A stretch of 64,000 nt of DNA from Gloeopeniophorella convolvens (Eukaryota; Basidiomycota; Agaricomycetes; Russulales). The position numbers and the translations under genes are program-made. Shown here in pieces: positions 35,575 through 46,850 of the stretch (the first letter of the stretch is position 1; each line of letters opens with the position of its first letter). The notes beneath the pieces were generated by a model. That model had not been told where the DNA came from. It made no database searches and was given only the letters and a program-made list of their open reading frames with translations. Where the stretch lies: the NCBI GenBank assembly GCA_022496205.1, contig WTXD01000027.1, positions 1 through 64,000 of the forward strand, given 5' to 3'.

Positions 35575-38500
35575 ATGCCGGCCCGTCCTCTTGGTAGCGA
35601 GTCAGTTTTCCGCAAAATCCGGACCCTCTGGCACGTCCTGAAGGTTCTTGTTGTACGAGCCCTACTTTCTTGTCCCCGTCTACTTCGCAAAATCACAAGG
35701 GAGATCAGTGGCGTACTACAGTGGCAGCACTACCATCGACCAAAACTAAGCAACGACTCGTCCACGGAAGCAAAGAAAGAATCAGGGAGCACAGGACCCG
35801 GAACCTTGGATGCCGGATTCCCACAGAGGCAGAACGAACGCGAAGTTTTCTGCGCTAGCTTCGACCCGGGTTACTTGAATACCGGTATCGATGACATCGA
35901 GAGACTGGCGCCTGCCCCCGGCGAGCCACACCAACCTGCTACTATATCACCTCCGCCATCTCCATACTATCTTCACCCAAACGTCTCACGAGCACCTAGC
36001 ACTAGATCTTTTTCGTCCGACATCTCTTCTACTACCCACTCGCATTCCTCTGACCCCCACCACTTCAGAGGGAACAATTCGAGTTCTGTGGAACTGAGTC
36101 GACAACTCGACAACGAGTACAATGTCGTAGACTCAGGTCGCACCCTCCGTGACTTGACTCAGTCTCGCAGGACCTCCCGGCAGTTTACTGGGCTCCCACG
36201 ATCGCGCAGTCCATCCAGACCACCATCGCGTGCCTCTAATGCCCCATCGCCTGGTTCCTCACGGCCCCCGTCCCTTGCGCCTCTGTCGCCAAGACTCGGC
36301 TCGTCAAGACGTCCATCCATACCATCTATTGCCTCTCAACACTCATCGCCTCCCCTTTCTCGGTCGCCCTCTGCGCGCGTTTCATCTATATCCCTATCTC
36401 CTTCGTCCTCAGCTCTGGTTTTTCATGTTCAACCACCGTCGAGGTCAGGGACGATGGACGATGCCTATTCCGCGCCGAGGAGTCCTACCGCACAGTCCCC
36501 GCCATCTCTCCGCAAGTCCGTATTGGATACCACAGTGTCATCGGGGAGGTTGGCGTCTGTTCTATCGGAAGGGTCGATACATGGCCTTCACACCGAATCC
36601 CCGACGCCACCTACGACCCCTTCCACAACGGCGCCTGAGGCCTTCCTTTCAATGGGCGGAAACTTTCAATCCGGAATATCGCATGAAGAGACTGTGCAAT
36701 TTCCAGTTACGTCTGTACCCCCACGGCCTCCGCAAGCACAATTGGAGCACATGGCCATACATACACACATTTCTGGCTTCTCACCTCAAATGCCAGGATC
36801 TCCTGAAGTAATTCGAGCGGCGATCGACACAACACCGTCTGGGATAGTTCAAATACCGGGGACGCTTACGCCTTCGATGCCAAGTCCGACACATCAAGAG
36901 CGGCATGGTCAAGTACAGGGTGTTACCGAAACTCCGCAACCTCTCAGGTCTCTGATGGGCAATGAAGATTTTAAGGGCAAGCGTTACTGTCGCTCTATGC
37001 ATTCGGAGCAAGTGCCTAGGTATATAAAGAAAGAGCATGTGTGAGTGCCCTTCTGTAGCATCTTAACTTTGCTGAATGAAATCGCATCAGACCGCGGCGG
37101 ATCGGCGCTCCCTTTTGCACGCGGCCGATGGCCGTTGACTTCCCTCAGTGAGCCCCACGTTCAGAGCCTAAGCATGAACCATCTCACATCACTATATAGT
37201 ACGTACGGGGAAGGGCCTGGGGACTGGAAACATGTTGAACATCCTGGAGGAGCGTTGTACTTTTATCATCCTAAATGGGTCAGTTTTCCCTTATCTCCGT
37301 CCATTGGCTGGTCTCATATACGTTGTGAAAGAGGGCGTACACCGACGTGTACATGTACGATGCCAAATTAAGGACCGAGGCTAACGATTTCGTCACGTAT
37401 CTCGGAAAGAAATTGGAAATATTTCGAGGGGACAGCCACCCCGCGGAATGGGAAAAGATTGATTCAACTTTGAGGGATTCGGACCTGGTTTTGAACGTAG
37501 CACCCTCAGATAACGGCGACATCACTTGGTCCTACTATTACGTCAATCACCGCAAGAAAGTGCTGTTCTGGTTGACAGCATACGACGCAACAGCTCTACT
37601 ATACGAAGCAAGTGGAGCAGATCAGCCTGGGCATGTCAGTGAGTGGTGATAATATTTGGTGTAGCAACATGTCGTATCCTAATGGCGTTCAATACCGCCT
37701 TGAAGAACTTCGACTTGAGGCACTTTACTGGTGAGACCCCCAGTAAACCCTATTTTGTCCGAGGCCTTTGAGCGCCCTCCCTGACGCGCTAGGGTCCACT
37801 GGTCACTTTATCCCATCGGACCAGGCTCTGGGCGCAACTTCCCAGAAGAGGCATACAGTGAGCTGCTCGGGCTGCTCACCAGCTGCAGTATTGGTAGGGA
37901 CATGCTTTAATGCATCAAGCCTATGTATATTGATCCCTCGAAGACTGCTTGACGTCCAAGTTGTCAACTGCAATGTACAGCGTAGCGGATATGCGTACAA
38001 TGTTCGACATGATCAAGGAGGCCAAAAGTGAGTCTACCTTCACCCAGCCTTGGGCAGCGCTGATACATTGAAGCTTGCAAGGCCGCGGAGCCCCACGTTA
38101 CAATCTCTGCAGGTGAACCAGGATCGCGTCTGTCTTAGTGAAATGTTGAGACTCACCGCTACCTTGATATCAGCGCGCTTGCTCTCGTTTTTCTGTACGA
38201 TCCGACGTATTTTCCTCAGAAAGGCCTTGTTGCTAACGACAAGGTCGATGCAGTGCACTGGAGGTTCCTGCACTTTCACTGGCAGAGGGTGTCGCGCCAG
38301 GACAGGAATAAGAGCATCCACGGACCCGAGGGCAGAGGGCCAACACTATTCTTCCAGGTGGTATCAATCTTCCTATTTCTCTCACCAAACGTCCATCTGC
38401 GAGAATTGAAGAAACTCTGGACCGACAAGATCGTCATTGAGGCCTTCTGGAAAGAATTCGTACAGAGACTCGTATCCGAGTGGTTAGAGTTCGTTTTATA

Positions 38501-39181
38501 TGTAAGTGTGTTCATCTCGCATTCATACCATGTCGCTGATTATCTGAGACAGTCCACTGTGATGCTTGCCGCGAATGTTGCTTTTCTCGCTATTCAAGGT
38601 GTCATCCTGGTGCCATCTGACAACCCTGGCCCCAGTAACTGGATCAAGCCTTCGCCCGCACAAGTTCTGAGTTCGATATCGTTAGTCTTCAGCATCGGTA
38701 GTGTAATCACCGGCCTGTTGCTCGTTCGTCACAACCGAACGATGATGCTCCAAGAACCAAAAGTTGCGGTCCGTCACGCATTCACTACATTTTACCGTGC
38801 CCCCCTCTCAAAGTTTTCAGTCGGAGTACCTAGAGAAGAAGCAGATTCGTTACCTTGGCCTCGGGCTTGAGCCTCTGGCCATCATCTTCAGCCTGACATA
38901 CGCATTGTTGATGTGGTCGTGCGTCGTGCTCTCGGTTTCCCATCTCTGCACTCACAAGTCATCCTTTCTTGACTAGCGTTTGGGCATTCTTCGTTGCACT
39001 TCTACTCTTCAGTTTCATGAACACCAACGCGACCATCCGCATCCCCGTTGCCATTTCCGCCGGCATCACTGCAGTCTTCATAGTTTGGTGCATTAAATAC
39101 TCCTGGGACACAGGTGATCGGGAGGAAGACGATGATGTTCTAAATGAATCGGAGTTGCATACAACAGAGATAGTGGAGTAG
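35575..39181 (+). CDS. Tandem gene B: WW-like, four-TM membrane protein
   Basis: Second paralogue. Exon 1 (35575 to about 37040) encodes SVFRKIRTLWHVLKVLVVRA, LLSCPRLLRKITREIS and a very long Ser/Pro/Thr-rich region (longest of the three), ending YCRSMHSEQVPRYIKKEHV. Then a short exon (VPRRIGAPFCTRP) and the WW-like motif PGDWKHVEHPGGALYFYHPK. MYDAKLRTEANDFVTYLGKK, WSYYYVNHRKKVLFWL and WSLYPIGPGSGRNFPEEAY follow. MYSVADMRTMFDMIKEAK, HWRFLHFHWQRVSRQDRN and VHLRELKKLWTDKIVIEAFW come next. The four TM helices match A (TVMLAANVAFLAIQGVILV; SISLVFSIGSVITGLLLV; LAIIFSLTYALLMWSVWAFF; IPVAISAGITAVFIVWCI). The tail is acidic (DREEDDDVLNESE). Splice positions match gene A. It looks functional. Confidence 0.75.
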
Positions 39182-40285
39182 GGAATATACGAATTGCGCC
39201 TATGATGTACTGGATCGTCGGTCAGCCGATAAAAAGAGCACCAGCGTGAAGTAGCAACGCGCGTGCCAGTACTTTCTCCTCCACCGTTCTGTCTCAGCTC
39301 GCCCAAGAAAGTGCCGAATCAGTCTTCTGTGAGCACCCACTGAGTGCCAGTAATCGCCGCCCAAAGCAGGCTCACGCTGTACCACGGTCGATGCGTTCGG
39401 GATGGTAGCAGCTAGGACGCACGTGGTGTAGGAGCTCTTGAAGTTGACGCACGAGGAATCATAACGTGTGCTGCCTTGCAAAGCTTGTACGCCTAGTTGG
39501 AGTTCGCAGCCCAAGTCGAGTGCGCGATACGTGGAGAGTTATGCTGGCGTGATAGCGGTAAAAGAGCGAGAGAAAGTGACATATATATGCATCAGCTAGG
39601 GGCCTAACGGGAAGTTGAGGTAACTGAGGGTCGGAACTGTTCAAACCACGCACCATGGTTCAATACGTGTTCAACGTAACGTCTCGTTTACAACTCGCAC
39701 AACGGTGTGGGAGTGGAGGCGGGCGAGTGGAAGTCCGAGGAGCCTCAACAGCAGGACCTGATACGGTCCAGAGGGGCCCGGCTCGCCAAGTGGCACGGCC
39801 AACAGAGGCCAACCAGCGTAGGTCCGGCAAACGGCGACGGGAATTCGCGCAGTCTTCGAACTCCGAGTCCCTGGTCTGATGCTGCCGCGATTGTACCAGT
39901 TTGTATTGTATGGCACGCGCCACAGGTGCCAATATGGCCATGTAGGACGACTGGGGCCCTTGTTCTCCTGGTCAGCTTTCCTGTCATCGTTACAGCCACT
40001 CTGAGAGCCGGCTTCGGTCACGGCACCGTGCGTATGACCCGGGCTTCCACTCAGAAACGACGTCGACAATGCCAGCTCCTGATTCCCCGGCGTCTAACCA
40101 CCGTCTCTTGACAGCCTGAGATCGATGAGGCGTCCTGTCAATTCCAACAACGGGTCTTGTTGTTAGCTGTGCACTGAGGCGCTGAAGCCTAGGATGCGGA
40201 CAGGTCGTTGGGAGCTCAATTACTCTCGCCCTTTATCAACGAGCTGCCTCTGGCCGCTGCTCGATTTCACCCATTCTGTGACACA
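39182..40285. other. Spacer between tandem genes B and C
   Basis: No supported gene. Overlapping frames on both strands at 39655-40111 show no family pattern. CCTAGGATGCG lies at 40188-40198. TATA-like gacatatatatgc occurs near 39580 without a clear gene. Confidence 0.35.
40188..40195. promoter_or_regulatory. CCTAGGAT motif upstream of tandem gene C
   Basis: CCTAGGAT lies 93 bases before the gene C start. It is the third copy of the word found before genes A and B. Confidence 0.3.
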
Positions 40286-43157
40286 ATGACCTTCAATTCG
40301 CTTCTCCGCGCTCTCAAGACTCTAGGAAGCAACCTGAAGCATCTTGTTCTGCGACTGATACTTTCTCGCCCACGGTTCCTACGCAAGCTCATAGACGCCA
40401 CGCTATGGTGCCTTCATTCCGGATCGCTCACAATCCAAGACGAAGGAGCGAAAGGGCCTAATAGTACACCGAGCTCGTCAGCGGAGCCACTTCCACAGAA
40501 ACAAGGGCGTTACGACGTCTTTTGCGCTAGCTACATCCCGCCAGGTGCGAATGATGTTGAACTTGCGCTTACGGCATCGGTCCATGAAGCATCGGAGGAT
40601 GGCCTTCTCTCGTCGCGACATTCCCATCCTCTCGCTTTGCATGCGTCCATCCCTGGAGCAGCAGCCCCGAGTAACAGTTTTTCCGTTGATGGTTCCAGGC
40701 ACCTTCCGGACAACGATCATCGCACGCAGAGCCCCAATAATGCGGACAGGCCGGAGGCAGCGCTGGGCGTTATCACCCATGCACCAAACCTGAACGCTGG
40801 ATTGCCCGGCGCTCCTTTCCGACCAGCCCAACTTGAAGTTGACCCCACCCCGGCACCTTCGTGGCGACCACGCCCTTCGGTTGACATATCAAAGACTCAG
40901 GGGATAGCTCCAGGGCAGGACGATCCTGTGCCCAGGAAGCCCGAGGTGCAGTATAAGCCGGGCACACTGGACCCCCCACCGCAGCGCTACCTCTGTCTTA
41001 TACACCCGGATCAAGTGCCTCGCTACGCAAAGAAGGAACCAATGTAAGCTCTTCAACTCCGACGTGAATAGAGGTAGCTTTGACACGCATCAGACCATGG
41101 ACGATTTGCCAGTTCATCCTGCAGCCAATGAGCGTGGACCTGCCCCAGTGAGCGGCTCCTTCTCCGGCTCTCACCTTTCCTATGGGTGCTCACGCTGTGT
41201 TCGCAGCTCGTTCACTGCAACGTCTGGTGATTGGGTACCCGTCCACCACCCAACCGGCGCGCTGTACTTCTATCACCCCGAATGGGTCCGCCATCTCCCT
41301 CTACCCAGTGAGACGCGCGTGCTCACGTGTGTGCGCACATTCACAGCGGGCATACACCGACATGTACGTGTACGACCCCGCGCTGCGCGCCGAGGTCGAC
41401 GCCTTCGGCGCATACCTGGCCGCCCGCTGCGCCGTCTTCGTCGCGGATGGGCTCCCGCTCCCGACGGACGACTTCGACCTTGTGCTTGATGTCGCGCCGC
41501 ACCCGGGCGCGCCCGACGGCACCATCGACTGGAAGTACTACTTCGTCGACCATCACGCGCGTGTACTGTTCTGGCTCGACGCGTACGACGCGGGGGACGC
41601 GCTGCTGTACGAAGTCCACGGCCCGAGCCTACCGGGGCATGTCCGTGAGTACTGTATTTCTATGTGCTGGGTATGGACTGCGCGTGCTGAGGATATTGAA
41701 CTGGCGAAGGGATCCGTCTGGAAGGATTCTATTGGTGAGACTACACGTGGCCGCCGCAGTGCGCGCAAGTTGCTGACGCATGTGGGGAAGGTCTCATTGG
41801 TCGCTATACCCTGCCGGCCACCAGGGACGCGAGTTTCCCAGCGATGCGCATAGAGAACTCCTCGGTCTGCTCGCCAGCGGCAGCATAGGTAACGCAGCTG
41901 TGCTAGCCCAAGCTCTCGCTTTACTGATTCCTAGTATGCCGCAGACTGCCTCACATCCAAGGTGTCGACCGTGCCGTTCAGCGTCGCAGACATGCGCATG
42001 ATGTTCGACCTGATCAAGGAGGCAAACGGTACGCCCCGATGCCGCTTCCCGCCACGCGCCTGCGTTGCCGCTGACGCGGACGGGCTGCCGCAGAGTGCGG
42101 CGCTGCGCCACCCCACGTGGTCATCTCAGCAGGTAGGTCCCATAATTTGACTCTGGGGGACGGCGGAACTCACTATTCCGATTGCACACCAGCACGCCTG
42201 CTCTCCATTTTCCGTGCGCGTCCCGTTTGCAGCTCTAAGCGTGCGACCCCGCTGAGTGCGGCCTCGACGCAGTGCACTGGCGGTTCCTGCACTTCCACTG
42301 GCAGCGCGTGTCGCGACAGGACCGGTACGCGACGCTCCACGCGCCGCGCCCGCACGATGCGCGCACCCGGCCCTTTCGCGCCCTCTCGTTCATCCTGTTC
42401 TTCGCACCTGAGGTACACCTACGCGAGCTCAAGAAGCTTTGGACAGACAAGATCGTCATCGAGGTGTTCTGGCGCGAATTCGTGCAGCGGCTCGTCTCCG
42501 AGTGGATCGAGTTTGTCCTCTACGTACGTGTTTTGCGGGCCTACGTGGATGCTGCTGACCCTGCGCGGCAGTCGACCGTGATGCTCGCCGCGAACGTCGC
42601 GTTCCTCGCCATCCAGGGCGTCATCGTGGTCCCTGCGGACTCGAGCAGTGCGCACTGGATCAGGCCGTCGCCCGCGCAGATCACGAGCTCCGTCTCACTC
42701 GTGTTCAGCGTCGGAAGCATCGTCACAGGGCTGCTGCTCGTGCGGCGCCACCGCACGATGGCGCGGCAGGGCGCGACCGCCGCGGTGCGTCACGCGTCCT
42801 TGCTGGTGTGCGTGCTCGTGCGCTGACGCGTGCACCCAGGCTATGTATCTGAGGAAGCAGCAGAGCGAGCACTTTGGCCTCGAGCCGCTTGCCGTCGTCT
42901 TCAGCCTGACGTACGCGCTGCTGATGTGGTCGTGCGCCCCGTCTTCCCTCCACTGCCTCTCCGTGGACTGATTTATGCATGCCGCGGCGGACAGCGTGTG
43001 GGCGTTCTTCGTTGCACTGCTGCTCTTCAGTTTCATGAACACGGATACGGCGATCCGTGTGCCGATGGGCAGCGCTGCGGGTATCACGGTACTCTTTGTG
43101 CTCGGGTGCGTGGTGTACTCGCGGGACGTGGGAGAGACGGAGAAGGAGAAAAAGTAG
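40286..43157 (+). CDS. Tandem gene C: WW-like, four-TM membrane protein
   Basis: Third paralogue. The start MTFNSLLRALKTLGSNLKH aligns with the starts of A and B; an upstream in-frame Met (40208) does not. Exon 1 (to about 41043) has a shorter Ser/Pro region and ends HPDQVPRYAKKEPM. The WW-like motif is SGDWVPVHHPTGALYFYHPE. MYVYDPALRAEVDAFGAYLA, WKYYFVDHHARVLFWLDAY and WSLYPAGHQGREFPSDAHRE follow. FSVADMRMMFDLIKEAN, HWRFLHFHWQRVSRQDRY and VHLRELKKLWTDKIVIEVFW come next. TM helices: TVMLAANVAFLAIQGVIVV, SVSLVFSVGSIVTGLLLV, LAVVFSLTYALLMWS/VWAFF and VPMGSAAGITVLFVLGCVV. From about 41,350 to the end the DNA becomes strikingly GC-rich at silent positions, unlike exon 1 and genes A and B. Stop at 43155-43157. 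Confidence 0.72.
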
Positions 43158-43912
43158 TTCTTCGTTGTAGTGGCCTTATACGTCCCTCAGGATAGATCCA
43201 GATATGGAGTTTGGTGTCTAGCTTGCGAAAGGATACGAGAGTGTTATATCAGCCATGTATGATAAGGTACGGAATCGCCAGTGCCACGCGTGCAGCGGCG
43301 GGCGGCCCGCCGCAACAACGCCATGCTTTCGTCATCTGATCTCTCCCGCCGGCGCCATCTCCTCGTTCAAGTTCCCTTCCGAGTCCCGCTCGCCACCTCC
43401 ATTGTCGATCCACCCTGCACCGTCGCCACTCCTCGCATCGCCTCCAATCCCAACCAAAGCCACCACCTCATGCCTCGCCACCAACGTCACCGAGACTTGG
43501 AGATTCGATACACGCGCTCCAGGTTGTTTTGTGATGACTGATCTCCTCTATTTACTTTGTTCGTCTTGACCGCTCGCACCTCTTACTTTAGCTTCTGCTT
43601 TATTCAACTCGTGTCTGCTCCAGATCTCTGCGTACTTAAGACCGTCCCGGTGTTACTGTAGAATCCCGAGGTTTCCATTGTTCTATGTCACTGCCCGCCG
43701 GTTGCTTGACTTGCGCTCTCGTTTTCCTGTTGACTCCTCACCAGGTATAAAAGCCTGACTGTCTCTGCTGCAAATGTAATCATCCCACTACTGCTCTTGA
43801 ATCTCACCGTCCGAACTCGTCTGAACCTGCTCACCGCCCACCGCCGGCTCGCTGCCTCTCTGCGCTTTACCTGAGTCTCTCTGCGCGCTCGGGCTCTACT
43901 TCCGGGGGAAGG
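43158..43912. other. Intergenic, 5' side of the zinc-finger gene
   Basis: No gene recognised. A pyrimidine-rich stretch and a TATA-like ggtataaaag lie at about 43743, roughly 170 bases upstream of the first likely coding ATG. Confidence 0.4.
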
Positions 43913-45701
43913 ATGATGCTCGCCCTCCCCCTCCGCATCACTACCCCGCCGGAACACTACATCCACTCTGACGGTGAGGATCAATTGTCACTGGACGAAC
44001 AGACTTTTAGGTCTTACCAGCACTTATACACGCACCACGACGGCCTTGAATTTCCCAACGCGCCGTCCAAGAACGCGAGCGGAATTGGGTCCTTCCAAAC
44101 TCCCCTCTCCGGAACATCTCGTGCACGGCCACCATCCCAGTTTGACTTGTGTCTGTAGGCGCGCGTAGGCGCCGGTGGGGCCAAGTTGCGATCTACGCTC
44201 ATCCTGTCCCCAAACCCCCTCTGCGCATCCGAGATGTTTATCTACTACCACATTACGCCTCTTTACAACGCCACCGTGCCAGCTAGCTACTAGATGCCCA
44301 ACCATGTCGATGACCAGCGGCCCGTCGCTCTAGACGACGTCTTCAAGCGTTACACTCATCTCGCAGACAGAGACACCTCACGCATCGTCGGACAACGATG
44401 GCGGGAGTGGAGTCTTTCAGCTCTCCCCCTTTCCTGACCCACCACTCTCCACTTCCACCATATCCATCCTCTTCCGGGAAAACAACGCCGGATCTGAACT
44501 TCCTGTTCAACACTTACGCCCACTTCGGCGACGACAGGCTGCTGACACCGGACGAGTCGCCCGCAGACGCAAACTGGCTTGAAGCTAATTCCTTCCTGTT
44601 TACTCTTCCCGGCCCCAGCGCCTCCTCCACCATCCAGCCTCTTACCTTCAATACTGGGATCGCGTCGGCAAGATTGTCATCTTAGGTTCCCCTCAGGCGG
44701 TGCAGAGGACACTCGCGGCCATGCCTAATAGACTGGCACCCTCACTGGTGGACCTCGGATCTCGCCCCGCACCTTACTCACGGTACCCTGACCAACATCA
44801 GCCTCAGCACTCTTCCCCCTATGCTGTCCAATCCAGCGCGTCTCGGGCCGCTGCCGTCGCTGACAGCCTGCGCAACTTCCTGCTCGACACGTACACATAC
44901 GTTAACGACGGCCTCCCCACACCTGACGAGTCGCCCGCGGATGCGAGTGGACACGTCGATTCCTTCGAGTTCGGTCTTCCCGGGCCCAGCACCTCTCCGG
45001 CCATCACCACCCCCACGCTCGACGGCTCATCGACCGACGCCGAGCTCTACCTTCCAGAGCCTAGTTCATCCCCTAACACCGTCGGATTCAATGAGCCCCA
45101 GCTCCCGCTGGTCTTCGGTGCAGACTAACTAGCCACCTTCAGCTTTGACTTTGAGCAAGAAGGGCAGAATCTCGGCCCACAGGCGCCGGCCATCTCCCAG
45201 GGTGACTTGCCGACGTCCCTGGGAGGCGCAGGGGAAATTTCGCAAGTCGCGTCCACCCCTCGGTAGGCGTCCCATCAAACTTTCACCTTCATCGCTGACA
45301 GTCTGCGCCTTGGCACACAGGAGCTTTTCCCTTGCTGCCGAGGTCTCAAGGACGAGAGCCTCCGCCGGCATCTCATGACGAAACGGCATAGGAGGATTGC
45401 GAATCTCCCCCCGCTCGAGGGAGAACAGTGCCCGCTCTGCGGGCTCGCTTGGTGTGTGGTCCTCCAACTTGCAGGTGCTGGATGTCGATCTGATTCGCTG
45501 CATAGCCCGAGGTCGGACTCCCTCGTCCGACACATTGAGTCCCAGCACCCGGTGCGGGAACACGATGGGATCTCCAAAGAGCCCCGTGCGCGCAGCCCAT
45601 CGCCGGACCATCGGCGCCACAGCTCCCTCAGGAGCCTACCGCCACCCTCCCTCCGAGGCGTGGCAGGGGAACCCGCCCCAGGACTGTCATCGAGCCGGTA
45701 G
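43913..45701 (+). CDS. C2H2 zinc-finger protein with repeated N-terminal modules
   Basis: Probable transcription factor. The finger part is clear. PCCRGLKDESLRRHLMTKRH comes first. Then, across a 54-nt intron (45452-45505), comes a perfect C-x2-C-x12-H-x4-H finger: CPLCGLA spliced to CPRSDSLVRHIESQH. The intron falls inside the finger and is needed to make it. Upstream, four related modules occur in tandem, at about 44000, 44330, 44510 and 44890. The best preserved read FLFNTYAHFGDDRLLTPDE and FLLDTYTYVNDGLPTPDE, each followed by SPADA and then SF-x-F-xLPGPS. Junctions between modules need introns that I could not all fix. The Ser/Pro-rich C terminus stops at 45699-45701. That stop lies inside a donor-like GTAGGC, so the gene may continue. 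Target unknown. Confidence 0.55.
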
Positions 45702-46090
45702 GCCTCCCGTCATCCCCCTCGCCCTTCGCCGCTGACAGTCTGCGCCCTTAGACGCACCCATGCTGCACGGGTGTGAAAAGGGAGAGCCTCAAGAGGCATT
45801 TTAGCACCCTCGAGCACAGGACCTTGGCGGGTCTCGACCGCGACCCGGCGATATGCCCTATCTACTATTCAGAGTGTGTGCTCCTCCAAGTGGTTGCTGA
45901 ACGTCAATCTGATCTGCAGCATAGACTTTCAAGGGGCGTGATGCGGTTGGACGTGAATCCCAGGGCAAAGAGGGCTCTTGCACGGTTGAAGGCCGGCGAG
46001 GCGCCCCCCCCCCCCCCGGGAAGAAGCGCAAGACTGAAACACCTCTCGTCCGTCCGCTCTTCCCCCCACTACTTGGGGACAAGGTAAGAA
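45702..46090 (+). pseudogene. Decayed tandem copy of the zinc-finger block
   Basis: This stretch repeats the block at about 45261-45620 with an offset near 435 bases. Shared are cggtaggcxtccc, gctgacagtctgcgcc, the protein pattern PCCTGVKRESLKRHFSTLEH against PCCRGLKDESLRRHLMTKRH, and an intron beginning gtgtgtgctcctcc and ending gcatag. In this copy the frame entering the block meets a TAG. The second finger has lost its second Cys (CPIYYS) and its His pair. It ends in a run of 13 C residues (PPPPP). It could still be a variant exon, but as a zinc finger it is broken. Confidence 0.5.
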
Positions 46091-46352
46091 CCCTCCCCAT
46101 CCCCTGCGCGACGGCGGTCCTGATATACTGTGACACAGGCCCGCAAACAATATTTGAATAACGGCGGCGTCTTGTTGGCCGGCCACCTCCTTCTCCCCGG
46201 TATCTGTACCTGCTAACAGATAGTGCGGGTGCTCACCAACCTGAGCAGACCGGCCAATTCGCCACTTCCTTCAAGCTTGTCTGTAAGGTTTCTTCTCCTG
46301 CCTCACTACTACGACGCCGGCGGGTTTGTTTCCGCCTGAATTTCGCCACCAT

Positions 46353-46575
46353 CTTGCTTCCGGTCTCACACATACTTAGTACTATACCTCCACTGCTCAA
46401 GGTACTACCATCATTAGCTACCCGTACCCTAGCTGCCACTACTACCCGCACATTTTCCGGTAATCCACTTGCTTCCGGTCTCACACATAGCACTATACCT
46501 CTACTAGCAGTGAAGGTACTAGTAACATTATCGACTATTTGTAGCTCTAGCTGCCACTTCCCGCATGTTTTCCGA
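46353..46575. repeat. Two-copy direct repeat, period about 115 bp
   Basis: The block starting cttgcttccggtctcacaca at 46353 recurs at 46468. Later parts also match: actatacctc, aaggtact, ctagctgccact, cccgca and ttttccg. The copies differ by several substitutions and small gaps, so the duplication is not very recent. No gene is inside. It lies between the zinc-finger block and the AIG2-like gene. Confidence 0.7.
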
Positions 46576-46850
46576 CACTATCGTCTCCGCTTCCGTCATT
46601 TACACTATAGTGTTTGTGCTGTTGATCTTACTAGAGTAGAGTCGAACGAATGACTTCAAGTTGTACACCGCCCTTGCCGTACCCTCAGTTCAATCTAAGC
46701 GCGATAAGATAAGATACGCGCGCTACCGCCCGCTGCGCTTCCGAGTCCCCGCTATCGTCTTATCCGAGTCACAACCATGGCTTCCATAACTTCCCAGCCA
46801 TTGCCAGCACCGACAGCGACGGCAAAACATCGTCCATAACCACCACCACG
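46576..46850. promoter_or_regulatory. 5' region of the AIG2-like gene with a possible uORF
   Basis: An ATG at 46787 opens a 20-codon frame (MASITSQPLPAPTATAKHRP) that stops shortly before the AIG2-like start at 46851. If the transcript begins upstream, this would be an upstream ORF. It could also be untranscribed. Tandem gataagataag lies near 46703. Confidence 0.3.

Noticed and set aside
46003..46019. C-homopolymer as a programmed slippage site
   Set aside because: It lies in the decayed finger copy and more likely reflects simple repeat growth or sequencing uncertainty.
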